Shown in pieces: positions 11,572 to 23,250 of a stretch of 64,000 nt of DNA. The notes under the pieces were generated by a model, which was given only the letters and a program-made list of their open reading frames with translations, was not told the origin of the DNA and did no database searches. This stretch comes from Canna indica. Lineage: Eukaryota > Streptophyta > Magnoliopsida > Zingiberales > Cannaceae. The position numbers and the translations under genes are program-made. The DNA lies in the NCBI GenBank assembly GCA_034359265.1, contig CP136896.1, positions 37,128,001 to 37,192,000 on the forward strand, given 5' to 3'. How positions within the stretch are numbered: position 1 is the first letter of the stretch; the number at the start of each line of letters is the position of its first letter.

Positions 11572-12339
11572 TCTAGTTAATCTGCACATGGTAATCGATG
11601 ACTGTATTAATAAAGCAAATGAAATGACGAAAAGTATGAGAGCATCAAAAGAAGGCAATTATTAATAAAAATAAATATGAGCACTGCAACATGTTTGAGA
11701 ATGCAATTTGTGGTAAGTACAAAAAGGTAAAGCAATAGTTGTAAACAACTAGATATGTGCATATTGAAATATTTTAAAAGAAAACTCAGTAGAAATTCTA
11801 ATTGATGTAGTCTCCAAGACCAAAGAAATTCTATTTTATATGTTGAATACTACGAGACTCTATGCACTCAAGAAAAACATTTGAAGAGCATTTGTAGCTG
11901 TGTGGTAAGTTCAGAGGCATTCTTTTGCCTTTTACATTTAAAAAGTGCATTCTATAGGTCAAATAAATTTATCGATTTGGACAAAAATGAATATGAATTT
12001 GTTGAATGGACTGCTGCTTCAGCACATTGCGAGCTCTAACAGTATTAGTGGGTTGCCAATTTTGTCTCCATTATGATGATGCCAATTCCTCAATTGCAAG
12101 AGCTGAATAAATTCAACAATTTTAGCAAGAAACTCCTCATCTTCCAATCTTCCACATGAGCAAGCTCTTCAATTGATGAAGTTTCATTTGTCTGAAAGAA
12201 AGACATTAGTCTCTTCAATGAAAGAAGCTTCATGAGGTTGAGAAATAGTTCGCTTCAGCATCTTCCTTACAAGTTCAGAGTAGAAGCCTATCTGTCATGC
12301 AAGTCTTTTTACCATTATCAGATTTTAACTTTTGGTTAT

Positions 12340-12579
12340 TTAAACTGTGCTGGATGTAGTGGCTTGGTCCGTCGAATATGGATCAGCAGTACAGTCAATT
12401 GAGCTATCATGAGAATCAGGAGAGCAGTTCAAGGCAAAGATGCTAGATTTAGTGACTTGAGAAAGAGATTTTTCTTCCAACCTTTGATGGGTATTTCCAT
12501 TGTAGTTCTTTCCCCTCCGTACAACAATTTGAACCTTATCAAAGGTCACAAGGATACAAGGAACCAAATCCTGCACCAT
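12340..12579 (-). pseudogene. Possible CRM-domain gene fragment (captured)
   Basis: The minus-strand frame begins MVQDLVPCILVTFDKVQIVV and continues RRGKNYNGN before a Ser/Thr-rich tail. The IVV-x-RGKNY motif resembles the end of the CRM RNA-binding domain of plant group II intron splicing factors, where the usual form is VVWRGKDY. Here Trp is replaced by Arg. No other part of such a protein is visible nearby, so this would be one captured exon. It could also be chance. Confidence 0.35.
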
Positions 12580-13268
12580 AATTCAAACAAGTACTTCAGA
12601 TCACAAGACAAAGTTGACACTGAAAATTGGCTTCAGATCTAGTAATTAATCTTATAAAAACAAAATAACTTCCTTTTCAAAATGATACTACAAAGATTTA
12701 AAAATTAAAATCATTTATTTTGAAACAACACATTCTAACAAGCCGCTCAATCAATATTAACATTGATTTATGTTCTAAAAAAATTAAGAACACCAAGTAC
12801 ATAAAACAAACTAGAAATTTGATCTAGATCTTGAAAGGAAATAATATTGAGAACAAACCTAGTGGAAGCAAACAGGTAGGAACACAAATTTAGAATTTTG
12901 TAAATTGTTAAATTTATACATAGAAGGTTAAAAATGAGAACCTAAAAAGACATCACTTGTCAATGAAAATAAAATAGTGTATCCTCCTATATACGTAGAT
13001 CAAGGTGGAAATTTACTAAATTTAATGGCAAAGAAATTTGGCAAGAAGGTAACAAGGTTTTTTGAAGGGAAAAGATCCAACCAGCTTGTGTTAGCTGTTT
13101 CTGCAGTTAGCAAAGTTCGGATGATTTGACCTGTGTAGTTCATATACACACCATTCTGTTATTACAGTAGGCTTGCCTGTAATAACACAACTAAGGATTT
13201 CATAATTTTTTTTAACAAAACTAACAAATTGTATCTAAAATTTTGTGAATGAAGAATTTTAATCTAAC

Positions 13269-13531
13269 CTTTACAACAGATGCAAAATTGTCATCCAATA
13301 TAATGATGTTTGAGCTTTCTTTTGTAACTTCTGTCCCTTGCACTCCCACTTGAATGATAAAATCTGCTAGTGATTTTATAACTAAACATGTGAGGCTTTA
13401 GAAAAAAAAGTCAGCAAACATATGTCAGACCTCATGTAATGCAAGAGCATCATTAGTGCCATCTCCAGTAACTGCAACCACATGTCTTGCACAAGTAGAA
13501 GCTTGTCATTTGGTAAGGACCTTTCCATTAC
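13269..13531 (-). pseudogene. Type IIB Ca2+-ATPase gene fragment, two exons (captured)
   Basis: Two minus-strand exons match the P-domain of plant autoinhibited Ca2+-ATPases. The first (13431-13531) follows an intron end TTTGCAG and reads VMERSLPNDKLLLVQ, then, after a frame-shifting loss of about 16 nt, HVVAVTGDGTNDALALHE. It ends at a GT donor. The second (13269-13367) reads ADFIIQVGVQGTEVTKESSN then IIILDDNFASVVK, and is followed by GTTAGA, a plausible donor. GDGTND is the catalytic hinge motif of the family. The retained introns show a copy of genomic DNA rather than cDNA. The deletion makes it non-functional, and the rest of the pump is absent. Confidence 0.88.
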
Positions 13532-14955
13532 CTGCAAATTATGCACATACTTTATTTCAGGAGGTGTTCTGCTCTTCCAGGACCCTTTTCGTTCCTATTT
13601 CCGATTCAAAACAGTCAACCAATTAACTTGATAAACATTAATCACAGTAATGAATAACTAAAGTTGACAATAATTAAGCTAAAGTAGGCTGCATAGGCAA
13701 CATAAGCTCCCCAAATAAGATACAATCAAAGGGCATTAAGCCATGTGCTTAATGGTCTCAATAACAGCCAACATAAGCATTCAGATTAATGACCTACATC
13801 ACTAAACAAACATCCATATGATCAGAAGATAAGAGCAAGCTATCAAACCCTGTAATCCCAGATGAGAGCTGTTGAACAGTAAGGATGGCTGTTAGGCTGG
13901 TTCTGTAGCTTGAGTTGATAATTAGGTTCTATCATGGTAAGTGATGAAATTATTGGTATAGTCTGCATCTATAAACAATGACTAAAAAGAACACTCTGAT
14001 AATAAGACTAAACACCAGTTCCTTCAAAGGAAACAACATACCCTATACACACAACTACACAAGCTCAAGACTGAGATACAAGAAAGCGAAGAAACTAAAC
14101 ACAAATACTCTCAGCCGGGCTAAAAATGAAGCACAAGTCAAACATATGTACTCAATATGTATGGTTACATTGTAAACTTTGGAAAACCTCCCTCTCCAAG
14201 CCTTGCAATACATGGAGTAATTAGAACCAAACAAGGACTACAATCAGATAAGAAACTACAAATTGATCATAGAAGTTGCTCAATGTATTCTTGGGTCGAG
14301 ATAAGCACCTAAATTGGCACATTCACACTTCATTCACTATTGTGCAAATGAAATAAAAGAATAGTGTGTAAAGAATAAACATTTTAAACTCCATTATCTC
14401 AGTCTTGCTTCCACATGTTTGAAGAAAATGCTACTGTGGTGATTATTTGGAACTTCATTGTAGTGATTATTTAAGAAAATGCTACTTTTCTCTCTCACAC
14501 ACTACTATCCTATTTTTATTCTCGCATCTGAGCTCAAAATGAGAGATAAATTTCTAACACTAATTATCAAATATACAAGCAATTCAGAGTTGGATATCTA
14601 GAGATTAGTTGTGTTAACAGATTTAACCCTTTCTCTCTTTAACTTCTTGGTAAAGTTCATCAATGCATTCCTGAAATCATTTGGATTCCATAGTTCACAT
14701 ATGATTTTTGATTTAGCATGTTTTAATATAGCTGATAAGAATACTGCACATCTGTCTAATGTTCATTGCTTTATTATTTATCTTTTATTGTATTGCAAAT
14801 ACCTGCATGTATTTTGTTTTATGTGAAGATATAAATCAATTTCTTGAATATCCTTTCGCCTTTATCTTAAAATTCAATTTTGTACATTGCCATGCTTTTT
14901 TCATTTGCTCTAAAAATGCATTATGTTATTCACTAAATGTATAATGTTCTGTAGC

Positions 14956-15480
14956 TTAAATTACTATGGCTTTCTTCTGATAGGGATTTTCTATTGGTTT
15001 ACCTGAGAGGCTGCAATTGGCACTTTTATGAACATTGCCTGGACTTGAAAATTGTTTACCAGAGAAGATGAAGCGATTAGAAGAAGCGATAGGAATCGCA
15101 GAAGAACCAAGAAGAAGACCATAGAAAGTGGAGAACCGAGACAAGGGAGAGAATAAAACCTGTTGCTTCCGGAGCAAAGGCGATGGGTTGCGATAGCCGC
15201 GCGATGAGCGATGGTCAGAACTGCGTGGCGATAGGCAGCGATTTCGACACGACGACTCGACGAGCAACGACTAAAAATAGGGAATGATTGGCAGCAATTC
15301 GGGACCTACGACAATGGGCTATAAGAGGTGATGAGGAGATCGACAAGCTATATTGAGAGAGGGCAGTGTGAGGGCAATGATCGGCGATTGAGATTGAGCA
15401 GGATATAGGAATGACTTGGAGAGTCGGGAGCGAGAGGTGCGAGGGCAATGCACTTGAGAAGAATTACAGAGGGCACGGGA
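14956..15480 (-). other. GC-rich block, possible captured promoter/first exon
   Basis: This block is distinctly more GC-rich than the AT-rich DNA around it. On the minus strand it carries GA/CT-rich runs and a Ser/Arg-rich frame (14956-15267) with no recognised domain. It lies upstream of the other minus-strand fragments, so it could be a captured 5' region. I cannot support a product. Confidence 0.3.
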
Positions 15481-15983
15481 TAAAATATAAGGGGAAGGAA
15501 AAAATTAGGAAAAGGGGTAGGACCGTAGGGGTAAATTTTATTGCATATTTTTATATATTTTTATTTTAATTGAAATAAGATTTAGATGCTAAAATTAATT
15601 ATTAAAGTAGTAAAGGCAAAACTTTTTGTTTGCCTCTAAATATTATATTTGGAGAGAAATTATTATTTATATATAAATAATTACCTTTTCCTTTAAACTA
15701 TAGATGAAGAGATGAAACTAATAAATCAAATTATTTTTATTCAATATAAATCATGTAGGGATTAAAAACAAAGGCACTTCCAAATCAGGTAAGAAAATTA
15801 TAATAATTAGAGGTATTTTTAAATTTATGTTAAAAATTGCCATTAAATTTATAATTTTTTGTAGAATTTTTTATAATAGTTGCTAAATAGTTAAAAATGT
15901 TTGCTCACTCTAAATTATTTAACAATAATTATTTTATTGCTATTAATTAATTACCATTAAAAAACTAATCTCTTATAGTGTGA

Positions 15984-16261
15984 TTTTAGTCTCACCATTG
16001 TTTGAGCATCAAACTCAAGTGGTGAGCAGCTTGTGTAGCAAGCAACCTTGGCTTTGTATGTGCTAATATGCAGATATGAATGGCTTTGTATGTACTAATA
16101 TAGATACTTCAGCATGACAACCACTAAAAGTGACCTTTCTAGCTAATAAGTAAACAATCATGCAAACAAAATAAGCATTTTTTTACATCACCTGATATTA
16201 CTATGTTACTGATTTTAAAGCTAACCACTCAAGAACATATTAGCAAAAAATGGAGAAGGGG
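15984..16261. other. Unassigned spacer
   Basis: About 280 bp of AT-rich sequence lies between the gene-carrying CACTA and a CACTA fragment. I see an internal short repeat (GGCTTTGTATGT, twice) and no coding pattern. Confidence 0.4.
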
Positions 16262-17287
16262 ATGAAATTATTGTGGACGATTCCGGCACGAGTCCAAAGT
16301 GGACGATTCCAACGCGAGTCCAAAGTGGACGATGTTATCATTAAACATTAAACATTAAACATCATAAAATTAATCTAAATTAAATTTAATTAACATATAT
16401 TATCATTAAACATTAAACATTATAAACTTAATCTAAACATTAAACATTTAACCTAAAAAACATTAAATATTAATCTAAACATTAATCTAATCTAAATTAA
16501 TCTAATCTAAATTAATCTAAACAATTAATTAATCTAATCTAGATTTAGGGTTTAATAAAAGAAAACAAAATATTTAGGGTTTAACCCTAAATCACTGTTC
16601 CGGCGCCGGAGTCCAGCGTCCGACATTGGACACTGGATATTGCTCCGGCAGTCGGTCAAAATCCTAAGATTTAGGATTTCGTAGGGTTTTGGCCGACCCT
16701 AGTAAGGAGAAGAAGATGGGGCTTTGAGAATACGTGGAGACGTAGGGCGCAGCGGAGGCATCGGCAGGCAACGACGGGTAGTAGGAGTCGTCGGCGTCGG
16801 GTAGCAGGTAGGCGGCAGCGTCGATCGGGGTAGCAGGGAAGAAATGGGAGCATCGAGCACGAGGTCAAGTTAAATAAACTCGTCTGCAATAGCTCACGTA
16901 TCTGTTACAAAGTCGTTGTTGATCAATACATTTCATCAACAACGGCCGCACGCCCTATGCAAAGCCGTTGCTGATAAGTATTTCATTTGCGCACCGCGGG
17001 GGGACCATCGAGTAAAGAGAAACAAATGGAGAGCCCGTAAGTAAGCCATTGCTATTGTGATAATATCATTAGCAACGGCCGACGCGGCCTTAAGGATGAT
17101 GTTGCTGATATGTTATATCATCTGCGTGCCATGTTCGCGCCATCCGCTTTGTAGCAACGGTCGGAGCGACCTTAAGTAAGTAGTTGCAGATATATCGCAT
17201 ATGCAACGGCCTGAGCGACCGTAAGAAAGTTGTTAGTAATTGCAACGGCATGAGCGGCTATTGTTGAATAACATATTTCTAGTAGTG
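16262..17287 (-). mobile_element. Truncated CACTA end, same family as 1-3909 and 21062-24656
   Basis: The right boundary is TTTCTAGTAGTG at 17287, the complement of the CACTACTAGAAA terminus. Inside are AGCAACGGC / GCCGTTG subterminal repeats, a GC-rich block with GGCGCCGGAGTC also found at 24085, a TAAACATTAAACAT-type AT-rich repeat tract, and three GTGGACGAT / GAGTCCAAAGTGG repeats matching 23880-23970. The other end and all coding sequence are missing, so this is the 5' end of a copy in minus orientation. Confidence 0.8.
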
Positions 17288-18192
17288 AAGGGGTTAAGTA
17301 AATTGGTTATTCATCTTGGAGAAGAATAAGGTTTGGATTCTTGAGAGGCTTCTTGAAGAGAAAGGCTCCCAAGAACTCCTCTTCATTTCCATGGGTGGCC
17401 GGCCATCAAGATCCTCCATCCCCGATTTTGCGAAGCCAAATCGAAGGTGTTTTCTTCTAGGGTGTGCCGCCTACTTCACCTTCTTGAAGGAGTCCATGAA
17501 GGACAGCGAGGTATTCCTTCATCTACCTTCTCGTTCCGTTGTTTTCTCACCCCCTTTTGCTCCCTCTTGGTGCTCAGTTCTTGGTGGAAGGGCTGGCTTC
17601 ACCTTGGTGCATTTCGGGGTTGAGTTGCCTCTCCGTTGAGCCACAACGAGTCCCGATGTTCGCTACCCCTTTGTCGCGAGGCGCTTGGTATGGACTTATG
17701 TTGGAGGAAGTGTGCGTGTGCGTATTGAAACGGGGATAGGAGCAACCATACCATTCGCGGTATAAGGTATATCTTCTCCTTCTACTCGTCGATTGAATTC
17801 CTTAAAAATTGCTAAAGTAAATTGCTGATTTCGGGATAGTTTAAATTTTTAAATTGCTTTTTCCGCTGCATTTTTTATTCCTATCCCAATAGAACCTACA
17901 TTATTGCCGCCATAAAAAATGATGAATCAAACAACAAATCAGGAAAATAATCCTCAAAATCATCATTCAATGACTTTAAGGTACCGAGATATTCGAGGAT
18001 CATCATTCAATGACTTCAATGAATTAAACAACAAAGGGCAAACCTTGGACCAAAAGTCGGAGGTCGAAGGACAAGAGGGAAGAGGAAAATGAACGAAAGA
18101 GGATCGAGAAGAGATTAGGGTTTCATGCCTCGGGTCAGTGGTGGAGGGAGAGAAAAAGGTGAGAGCTTTTATCTTACATTCTCGTTTGGTCT
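17288..18192. other. Unassigned region, possible retrotransposon remnant
   Basis: I recognise no conserved protein. The stretch 17720-17890, including GTATAAGGTATATC and CTTTTTCCGCTGCATTTTT, resembles the U5 part of some Ty1/copia LTRs, but I cannot place LTR ends. Around 17970-18180 there is a short direct repeat (ATCATCATTCAATGACTT). Confidence 0.25.
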
Positions 18193-18200
18193 GGTTTGGC

Positions 18201-18728
18201 TAGGGATGATAACGGTTCGATTAACCACACTTTTGGGGATTAATTAAAACTGAAATTGATTTCCAAACCCGCTAATCGAAACCGAAACCGAAACCGGTCG
18301 ATTTTAAAAGCTTATATCCGAAACCGAAACTGAATTTTTCGGTTCGGATAGAACCGGTTATCCGTTTACTAATCGATTAATCGATAGTAAATGGATAACT
18401 GATTCAAAGATTAATAACAAAATCGGTTTTGGATACTGGTTAACCTTAAAAATCCGGTAGTAAACAGATAACCGATTCAAAGATTAATAACAAAATCGGT
18501 TTCGAATACCGATTAACCTCAAAAAATCGGTAATCGTAACCAAATATATAATCGGTTTTGGTTACCGATTAACCGCGACCAGATAACCTAAACCGGACTG
18601 ATTTTAAATGGTTTTTGGTTTTTACTATCTGAAACCGAAACCGAACCGCAAATCCACTATCCAAAATCGGATTTTGCGGTTTGGTTAATCGGTTAACCGC
18701 GGTTAATCGATTTGAATTGTCATCCCTA
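18201..18728. mobile_element. hAT-type MITE, family 2
   Basis: The 528 bp element starts TAGGGATGATAACGGTTCG and ends with the near complement TTGTCATCCCTA. It is bounded by a perfect 8 bp duplication GGTTTGGC (18193-18200 and 18729-18736). The interior is full of AACCG / CGGTT motifs in both orientations and has no gene. A longer relative is at 51509-52958. Confidence 0.93.
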
Positions 18729-18844
18729 GGTTTGGCTGCCGCGAAGCTCCACGGGGAGGCGTGTGTTTGTGGGGGGAGCGTCAATCTGTGTTAGGGGTTT
18801 TAGAGAGAGTTTGGGTGAAATTGGAGGAGAAGGCAGCCATATAT

Positions 18845-19022
18845 AGAATTAATTAATAAAGTTTTTTTATTTAATTTTAATATGATTAAGTTTTAGATGC
18901 TAATGTTACTTATAAAATTAGAATTAAAGATCATTTTTTGATTATCTCTAAATTTTTTATTTAGAGACTAATAATTATATGTATCTAAAAAATTGCCTCT
19001 AATTGAGACTTTTGTTACAGTG
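18845..19022. mobile_element. CACTA-like right-end fragment
   Basis: The fragment ends at 19022 in TTTTGTTACAGTG (complement CACTGTAACAAAA). It shares AAGTTTTAGATGCTAA and a following AT-rich pattern with the right part of the gene-carrying CACTA (15580-15665). The left end cannot be found. Confidence 0.5.
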
Positions 19023-19039
19023 AAATAGTCGGGGCACAG

Positions 19040-19550
19040 ATCCCAAGAGGGGTAAAAATATCTGCCTAAACTTTTGCCAATCTTTTTTTATTTTTTTAAA
19101 TATTATTTTACTATCTATGACATATGTAATTTGCCGTTATAAATAGTATTAGGTCTATGACAAATATATTGTCGCAAACAGTTGCCATCGAATATTATGA
19201 CAAAGTTGTGACAAAAATATTGTCGCAAACACTTGCCATATAATATCGTGACAAACTTGTGGCAAATATTTTGTCGCAAACTCTTATCACAGTAGAATAT
19301 TTTGAATCAGTTATAAAATCTGTTATCATAAATTTTAAAAACTATAAATTTTGAACGTCGACTCAATTATTAGTAACAAACATAATAGTAAATTAATTAA
19401 AAAAATTGTCGCAAATTATTCAAACTTATACTTCTAATAAAAAAATAATTCTACCATAAATTTCATCACAAATTATATTTTTTGTGATAAATTATTATTG
19501 ATCACTCCAAAATTTTATCGCAATTTTTTTTTTTTTTTTTTTTTATAGTG
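19040..19550. mobile_element. CACTA-like end with TTGTCGCAAA subterminal repeats
   Basis: Several copies of TTGTCGCAAAC and TGTGACAAA in both orientations lead to a terminus at 19550 that reads, after 21 T residues, ATAGTG (complement CACTATAAAA). The partner terminus is missing. It lies about 250 bp beyond the stop codon of the germin-like gene. Confidence 0.55.
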
Positions 19551-19801
19551 ACAGTTCCTCTTGTGGCATTGGTTTCCTCACGTTAGGCTGTTAGCCGTGT
19601 TTCCTTTTGCCGTGCTCATAGTTTTTTACTTTAGCATGCATTTGGAGTTATTAATTCGCTCATAATTAAAGAAAGCGATGATACGATGATACATTAAATT
19701 AACAAACAAGATTTCAGACAAGTACAAGCATCCACGTAGACATCAGCGCTGCTTTCTTAGTTGCTACTTGAACTCATAAGTGATACACGTTGCGAATTTT
19801 C

Positions 19802-20443
19802 TTAACCAGTTCCTCCAAGCACTTTCTTGAGCTTCTTCACCTGTTCGTCGTCGAGGAAGGTCACCTTCTCCACGACGGCGGAGGGCAAGCTGTTGGCAAA
19901 CAGCGCGAACGACGTTATCTGAAGCCCCGGGTTAGGGCTGCTGAAGCTGACGATGGCCACCGCGTTGTCATTCCCCGAGTTTATTTGGAAATGAAGCTGG
20001 CCCTGCGGGAAGACCATGGTGTCGCCCTTATACAGCGTCGTGAAGTAGACGGCGTTGGCGGAGGAGATAAAGCCCGCACAGATGGTGCCTTGCACGACGA
20101 CAAGTAGCTCGGAACCGCCAGGGTGGGTGTGGAGAGGGACGACTCCGCCGGGGGCAAGGTCGAGACGGGCGGCAGAGATGCCGAGTCCGTTGACTGCGGG
20201 GAATTGGCCGACGAAGGCGGGGGTTACGGCGGCCTTTATGATGTTGGAGGTGTTGCCCGCCTTGCCGAGGCCGGTAAAGACGAAGTCGTCGCAGGTGACT
20301 GCAGAGACTTTCTTGCAAGGGTACCCTGCTGGGGTGTCGGCGGCCGAAAGGTCGCCGACGCAGAAGTCTTGAACAAGGGCGTCGGACGCCGAGAGGAGGA
20401 GGGAGAGGAAGATGGGGAGCATTATTGTTTTATCCTGAGCCAT
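19802..20443 (-). CDS. Germin-like protein (cupin), ABP19/20-like
   Basis: This intact single-exon gene encodes 213 residues, the usual germin-like length. Residues 1 to about 22 form a signal peptide, so the protein is expected in the cell wall or apoplast. Cys28 and Cys43 fit the conserved disulfide, and Asn64-Thr-Ser is a glycosylation site. Cupin box 1 is [20 protein letters not shown] with His105, His107 and Glu112; box 2 is [16 protein letters not shown] with His151. These are the four manganese ligands of the family, and a KGD tripeptide sits at 139-141. Family members act as oxalate oxidase, superoxide dismutase or auxin-binding-type proteins; motifs such as [14 protein letters not shown] and [14 protein letters not shown] resemble the ABP19/20 subgroup. 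Actual activity cannot be read from sequence. It is the only gene here with no visible damage. Confidence 0.95.
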   Translation of the reverse strand: MAQDKTIMLPIFLSLLLSASDALVQDFCVGDLSAADTPAGYPCKKVSAVTCDDFVFTGLGKAGNTSNIIKAAVTPAFVGQFPAVNGLGISAARLDLAPGGVVPLHTHPGGSELLVVVQGTICAGFISSANAVYFTTLYKGDTMVFPQGQLHFQINSGNDNAVAIVSFSSPNPGLQITSFALFANSLPSAVVEKVTFLDDEQVKKLKKVLGGTG

Positions 20444-20487
20444 TTTGCTTTCTAATTCCTTGCTATTTGGTGAGAGTCTTGTTGGGA

Positions 20488-20497
20488 GTTTATATAG
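20488..20497 (-). promoter_or_regulatory. TATA box of the germin-like gene
   Basis: CTATATAAAC on the minus strand lies about 45 bp before the ATG at 20443. This implies a very short 5' leader. Confidence 0.75.
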
Positions 20498-20593
20498 AGT
20501 AGAATTATGATTGTTGTACGCACTGTGCAGTGCATGCTAGGGTTTCACGTGCATGCAAGGACGCGCATGATTGAGCCAGAGGGCATGTGAGGC

Positions 20594-20745
20594 GGGCAGT
20601 TACTGGAGCCGGGCTCTATGACAAATCTTACGGAGCCGGGCTGACACACAAATCTCAAAGCACAGTTGCTTTGAGATGTGTGTTTTAATTGTGGAGCCCG
20701 GCTCCATAAGTTTTGTATAGAGCCGGGCTCCATGCAAGTTGTATT
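20594..20745. mobile_element. Foldback MITE in the germin-like promoter
   Basis: The left arm (GGAGCCGGGCTCTATGACAA, later CACACAAATCTCAAAGCA) and right arm (TGCTTTGAGATGTGTGT, later GAGCCGGGCTCC) pair over about 60 bp around the 4 nt loop CAGT. A 10 bp direct repeat CATGTGAGGC flanks it (20584-20593 and 20746-20755). A duplication of that length suggests a Mutator-type insertion. It lies about 100 bp upstream of the TATA box. Confidence 0.8.
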
Positions 20746-21069
20746 CATGTGAGGCCGTATGGAGTGTCGAGAAGAAGGATCTACTAGTTTTAGTTATTGT
20801 GAGGCGATCAATCGATCTCAGTTGAGAAAGATATTATTCATGGAATGACAAAAAGACTTTCTACCGAGTGATAAATAGTAATAAAATTATGAGAAATTAT
20901 ATTTTTGATCTTCATAGACGGCTCGAATTTTGATTTTAGTCTCCATAATTTTAAAATTTTAATTTTAGTCCCAAGATTTTATTTTCATCTAGGATTTGAT
21001 CCCTACCGTCACATGAGACATAAACGAAGCTGACGTGAATAACAGATGCTGACTGGACATTCACTACTA

Positions 21070-21425
21070 GAAAAATGGGCATCAGCAACGGCTGATGCCG
21101 TTGCTGAGCCGTTGCTGAAGATCATCAGCAACGGCCGGAGCCGTTGCAATGGAGCCGTGGCAGAAAGTCGCGTTGCTGATAACTTAGCAACGGATCAGCA
21201 ACGGCCGCTCGGGCCGTTGCTAAAAATATTATCAGCAACGGTTTTGCCACGGACCCGGAGTCGTTGCGGATAACATTAATAGCAACGGCCGCTGAGTCCG
21301 TAGCAACGCCGTTAGTAAAATCCCGTCGCTAAGCCGTTGCTGTAGGTCATCAGCAACGACTTTCGATACACTTTTAGCAACGGCTTTCCCACGAACGGCT
21401 GTGGGAAAGCCGTTGCTGATGATGT
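21070..21425. repeat. CACTA 3' subterminal repeat array
   Basis: About fifteen copies of CAGCAACGGC or GCCGTTGCTG in alternating orientation fill this stretch, matching the array at 3601-3909. Confidence 0.85.
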
Positions 21426-21696
21426 GAACTGGGTAACGAAAAATTTTAAAATTTCAAATTTCCATTGATACATTGATACATTCTGATACATAACTCACAC
21501 ACCCATACACTCATCCACACATTCATTCACACATCACAAATACACCAAGATATACATCAAAATAATTATATTTATATTGATAATTATCCACAATAGTATA
21601 AAAACTATTCAAATGCAAAATTGAAGTATCAATATCCAAACAAAATAAATTAAACAAGTCCAATATCTCAGTAACAAAGTCAATATAAAAAAAATC

Positions 21697-23200
21697 TCAC
21701 GATGACGATGGAGGATGGTCTGGATCATATGGCGGGGTCTGGAGTGCTTGAGTGTACACCGGCGTGGACTAACTCGAGGATGATGGATTAGATGATGCCG
21801 AAGAGATGCCTGCTTCGGGATGACTTGACATGTTGCGTAGCATAGCATGCATCTCCGCCATCATCTGACTCTGACGCGCGACCATCTCCTCTAGAGTCCT
21901 TATTCTGCTACTATGATCATAACTGGATCTAGAGGTGGACGGCCGCTCACCAGCGACCGGAGGGGTCGGTGCCCCAAGTGGCCCTAGTACGGCTCGCGCA
22001 TGACCACTATCTGTAAAGCCATATACGCGGCCATGGTCCCAGCCACCTGCGACCTCGACCTACGTTGCTGCGTCAAAGTCCTCGGGGGTGCCCCCGCGCT
22101 GCACCACCGTCTGGCTGTACGTCTCCTACTCGAGTTTGATTTTTTGTTTAATATTTATCATAAAACTTAAATTATAAATATATATATAATGAATAATTTA
22201 AACAAATATATAGTTACCATAATGTATGCAGCGCGGTTGTCGATGTAGTCCCCCGTCCCAAGTGCTCGACGGTGAGTCCGCTCAAACACCGCCATCGGGG
22301 AGGGTCGCTGGACAGTCCCGTCATCCGACACCGTCGTCCACATTTACAAAACAAATACATTAATTAGTACACATAGTAACAAAAAAAATATATAATTAAA
22401 AGGTATACTTACCATACGGTTCGCGTGCACTGCAAATGCAACAGAGCCGCCGGTGTGACGCGCTACTCTCCCTGACATGCGATTTCTAGCCGCATTTCGA
22501 GAAACCTCCTGCCATCGATCCGTCGACCATATTCCCACAAGCTGGTCCATATATCCGGAGTAATCCAATCGGGGCCGTATCCCCGAGTCTCCGCGATGTT
22601 AGTGGTCCCAGCTCGGGCCATCGCCTGGGACCGAGCCTGCCCCAGCTGCCCGTTGTACCTTGCCCGAGAAATAGCCTCCCAGGCAGCGTAAATGAAGGGC
22701 CTTTGGTCCTCGGCCCATGTATAGCGAGCCTGCAAAATAATAATATCAGTACCAATATTAATCATCATGCATGTAAAAATAATAATAATACGTGCCTCAA
22801 ACTCGCGCCATAACATGTCGACGTGCTCGCTAGGCACGTGAGACCACGTAGGCCATGCCCCGTGCATGTATCGCCGAATAGTAGAAGAAATGATCCTCGG
22901 CACTTCTTCTTGCTCAAACAAATTTTAATATTATATTATGATATAATGAATTTGTAATGATTCATAATTCATGATATATTACCGCTCCCCAATCACGCTA
23001 ATAAATCTACGTGACTCTGTGGCTGGTGGAGGCTGCCACCTGTTCGGCCCGCGTGGCCGCCTGCGTCTAGATGTACTAGCCTCGGCAGTATCATCAGCAT
23101 GAGGATCAGCAACAGGAGGATTAGCAGCATGAGTAAGTGCTGGAGTCTCACCGATCGGAGACTCCGAAGCTCTCCTACGATGATAACCACGACCAGACAT
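21697..23200 (-). pseudogene. Transposase_24-like second gene of the internal CACTA, broken
   Basis: The gene is the homologue of 1838-3347 on the opposite strand, starting MSGRGYHRRRASESP at 23200. Exon 1 ends at 22983 with a normal GT donor, but the acceptor of intron 1 is gone: the segment with TTGTTGTGCAG in the other copy is deleted before TTTGAGCAAG. Exon 3 has lost one G (ATATGGACC versus ATATGGGACC), shifting the frame after YGPDWITPDIW. The GC-AG intron (GAG then GCACGTAT) is kept. Exon 5 keeps the ETYSQTVVQRGGT region and the Met/Gln coiled coil and ends with TGA at 21697. Confidence 0.75.
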
Positions 23201-23250
23201 ATCTATCGAATAGACATATAATCAGATTATTGTATAACCACGACCAAAAA

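Larger units (their letters stand above)
10751..15980. mobile_element. CACTA-type element carrying host gene fragments (Pack-CACTA)
   Basis: The element starts CACTACTACAATTTAG and ends with the complement of CACTATAAGAGATTAG, with a perfect 3 bp duplication TGA on both sides (10748-10750 and 15981-15983). Its subterminal regions are rich in TTGCTA / TAGCAATT motifs. The right end (15660-15980) is the inverted counterpart of the mini-element at 51018. No TNP2 or Transposase_24 sequence is visible. Instead the minus strand carries pieces of unrelated host genes with remains of splice sites (11368-11571, 12340-12579, 13269-13531). This fits gene capture by a non-autonomous CACTA. Confidence 0.8.

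Noticed and set aside
17316..17739. Two overlapping plus-strand frames in the unassigned region
   Set aside because: No domain or splice pattern could be recognised, and the surrounding sequence looks like retrotransposon debris.
20055..20455. Open frames on the plus strand opposite the germin-like gene
   Set aside because: They are mirror frames caused by the high GC content of the real gene and match no family.
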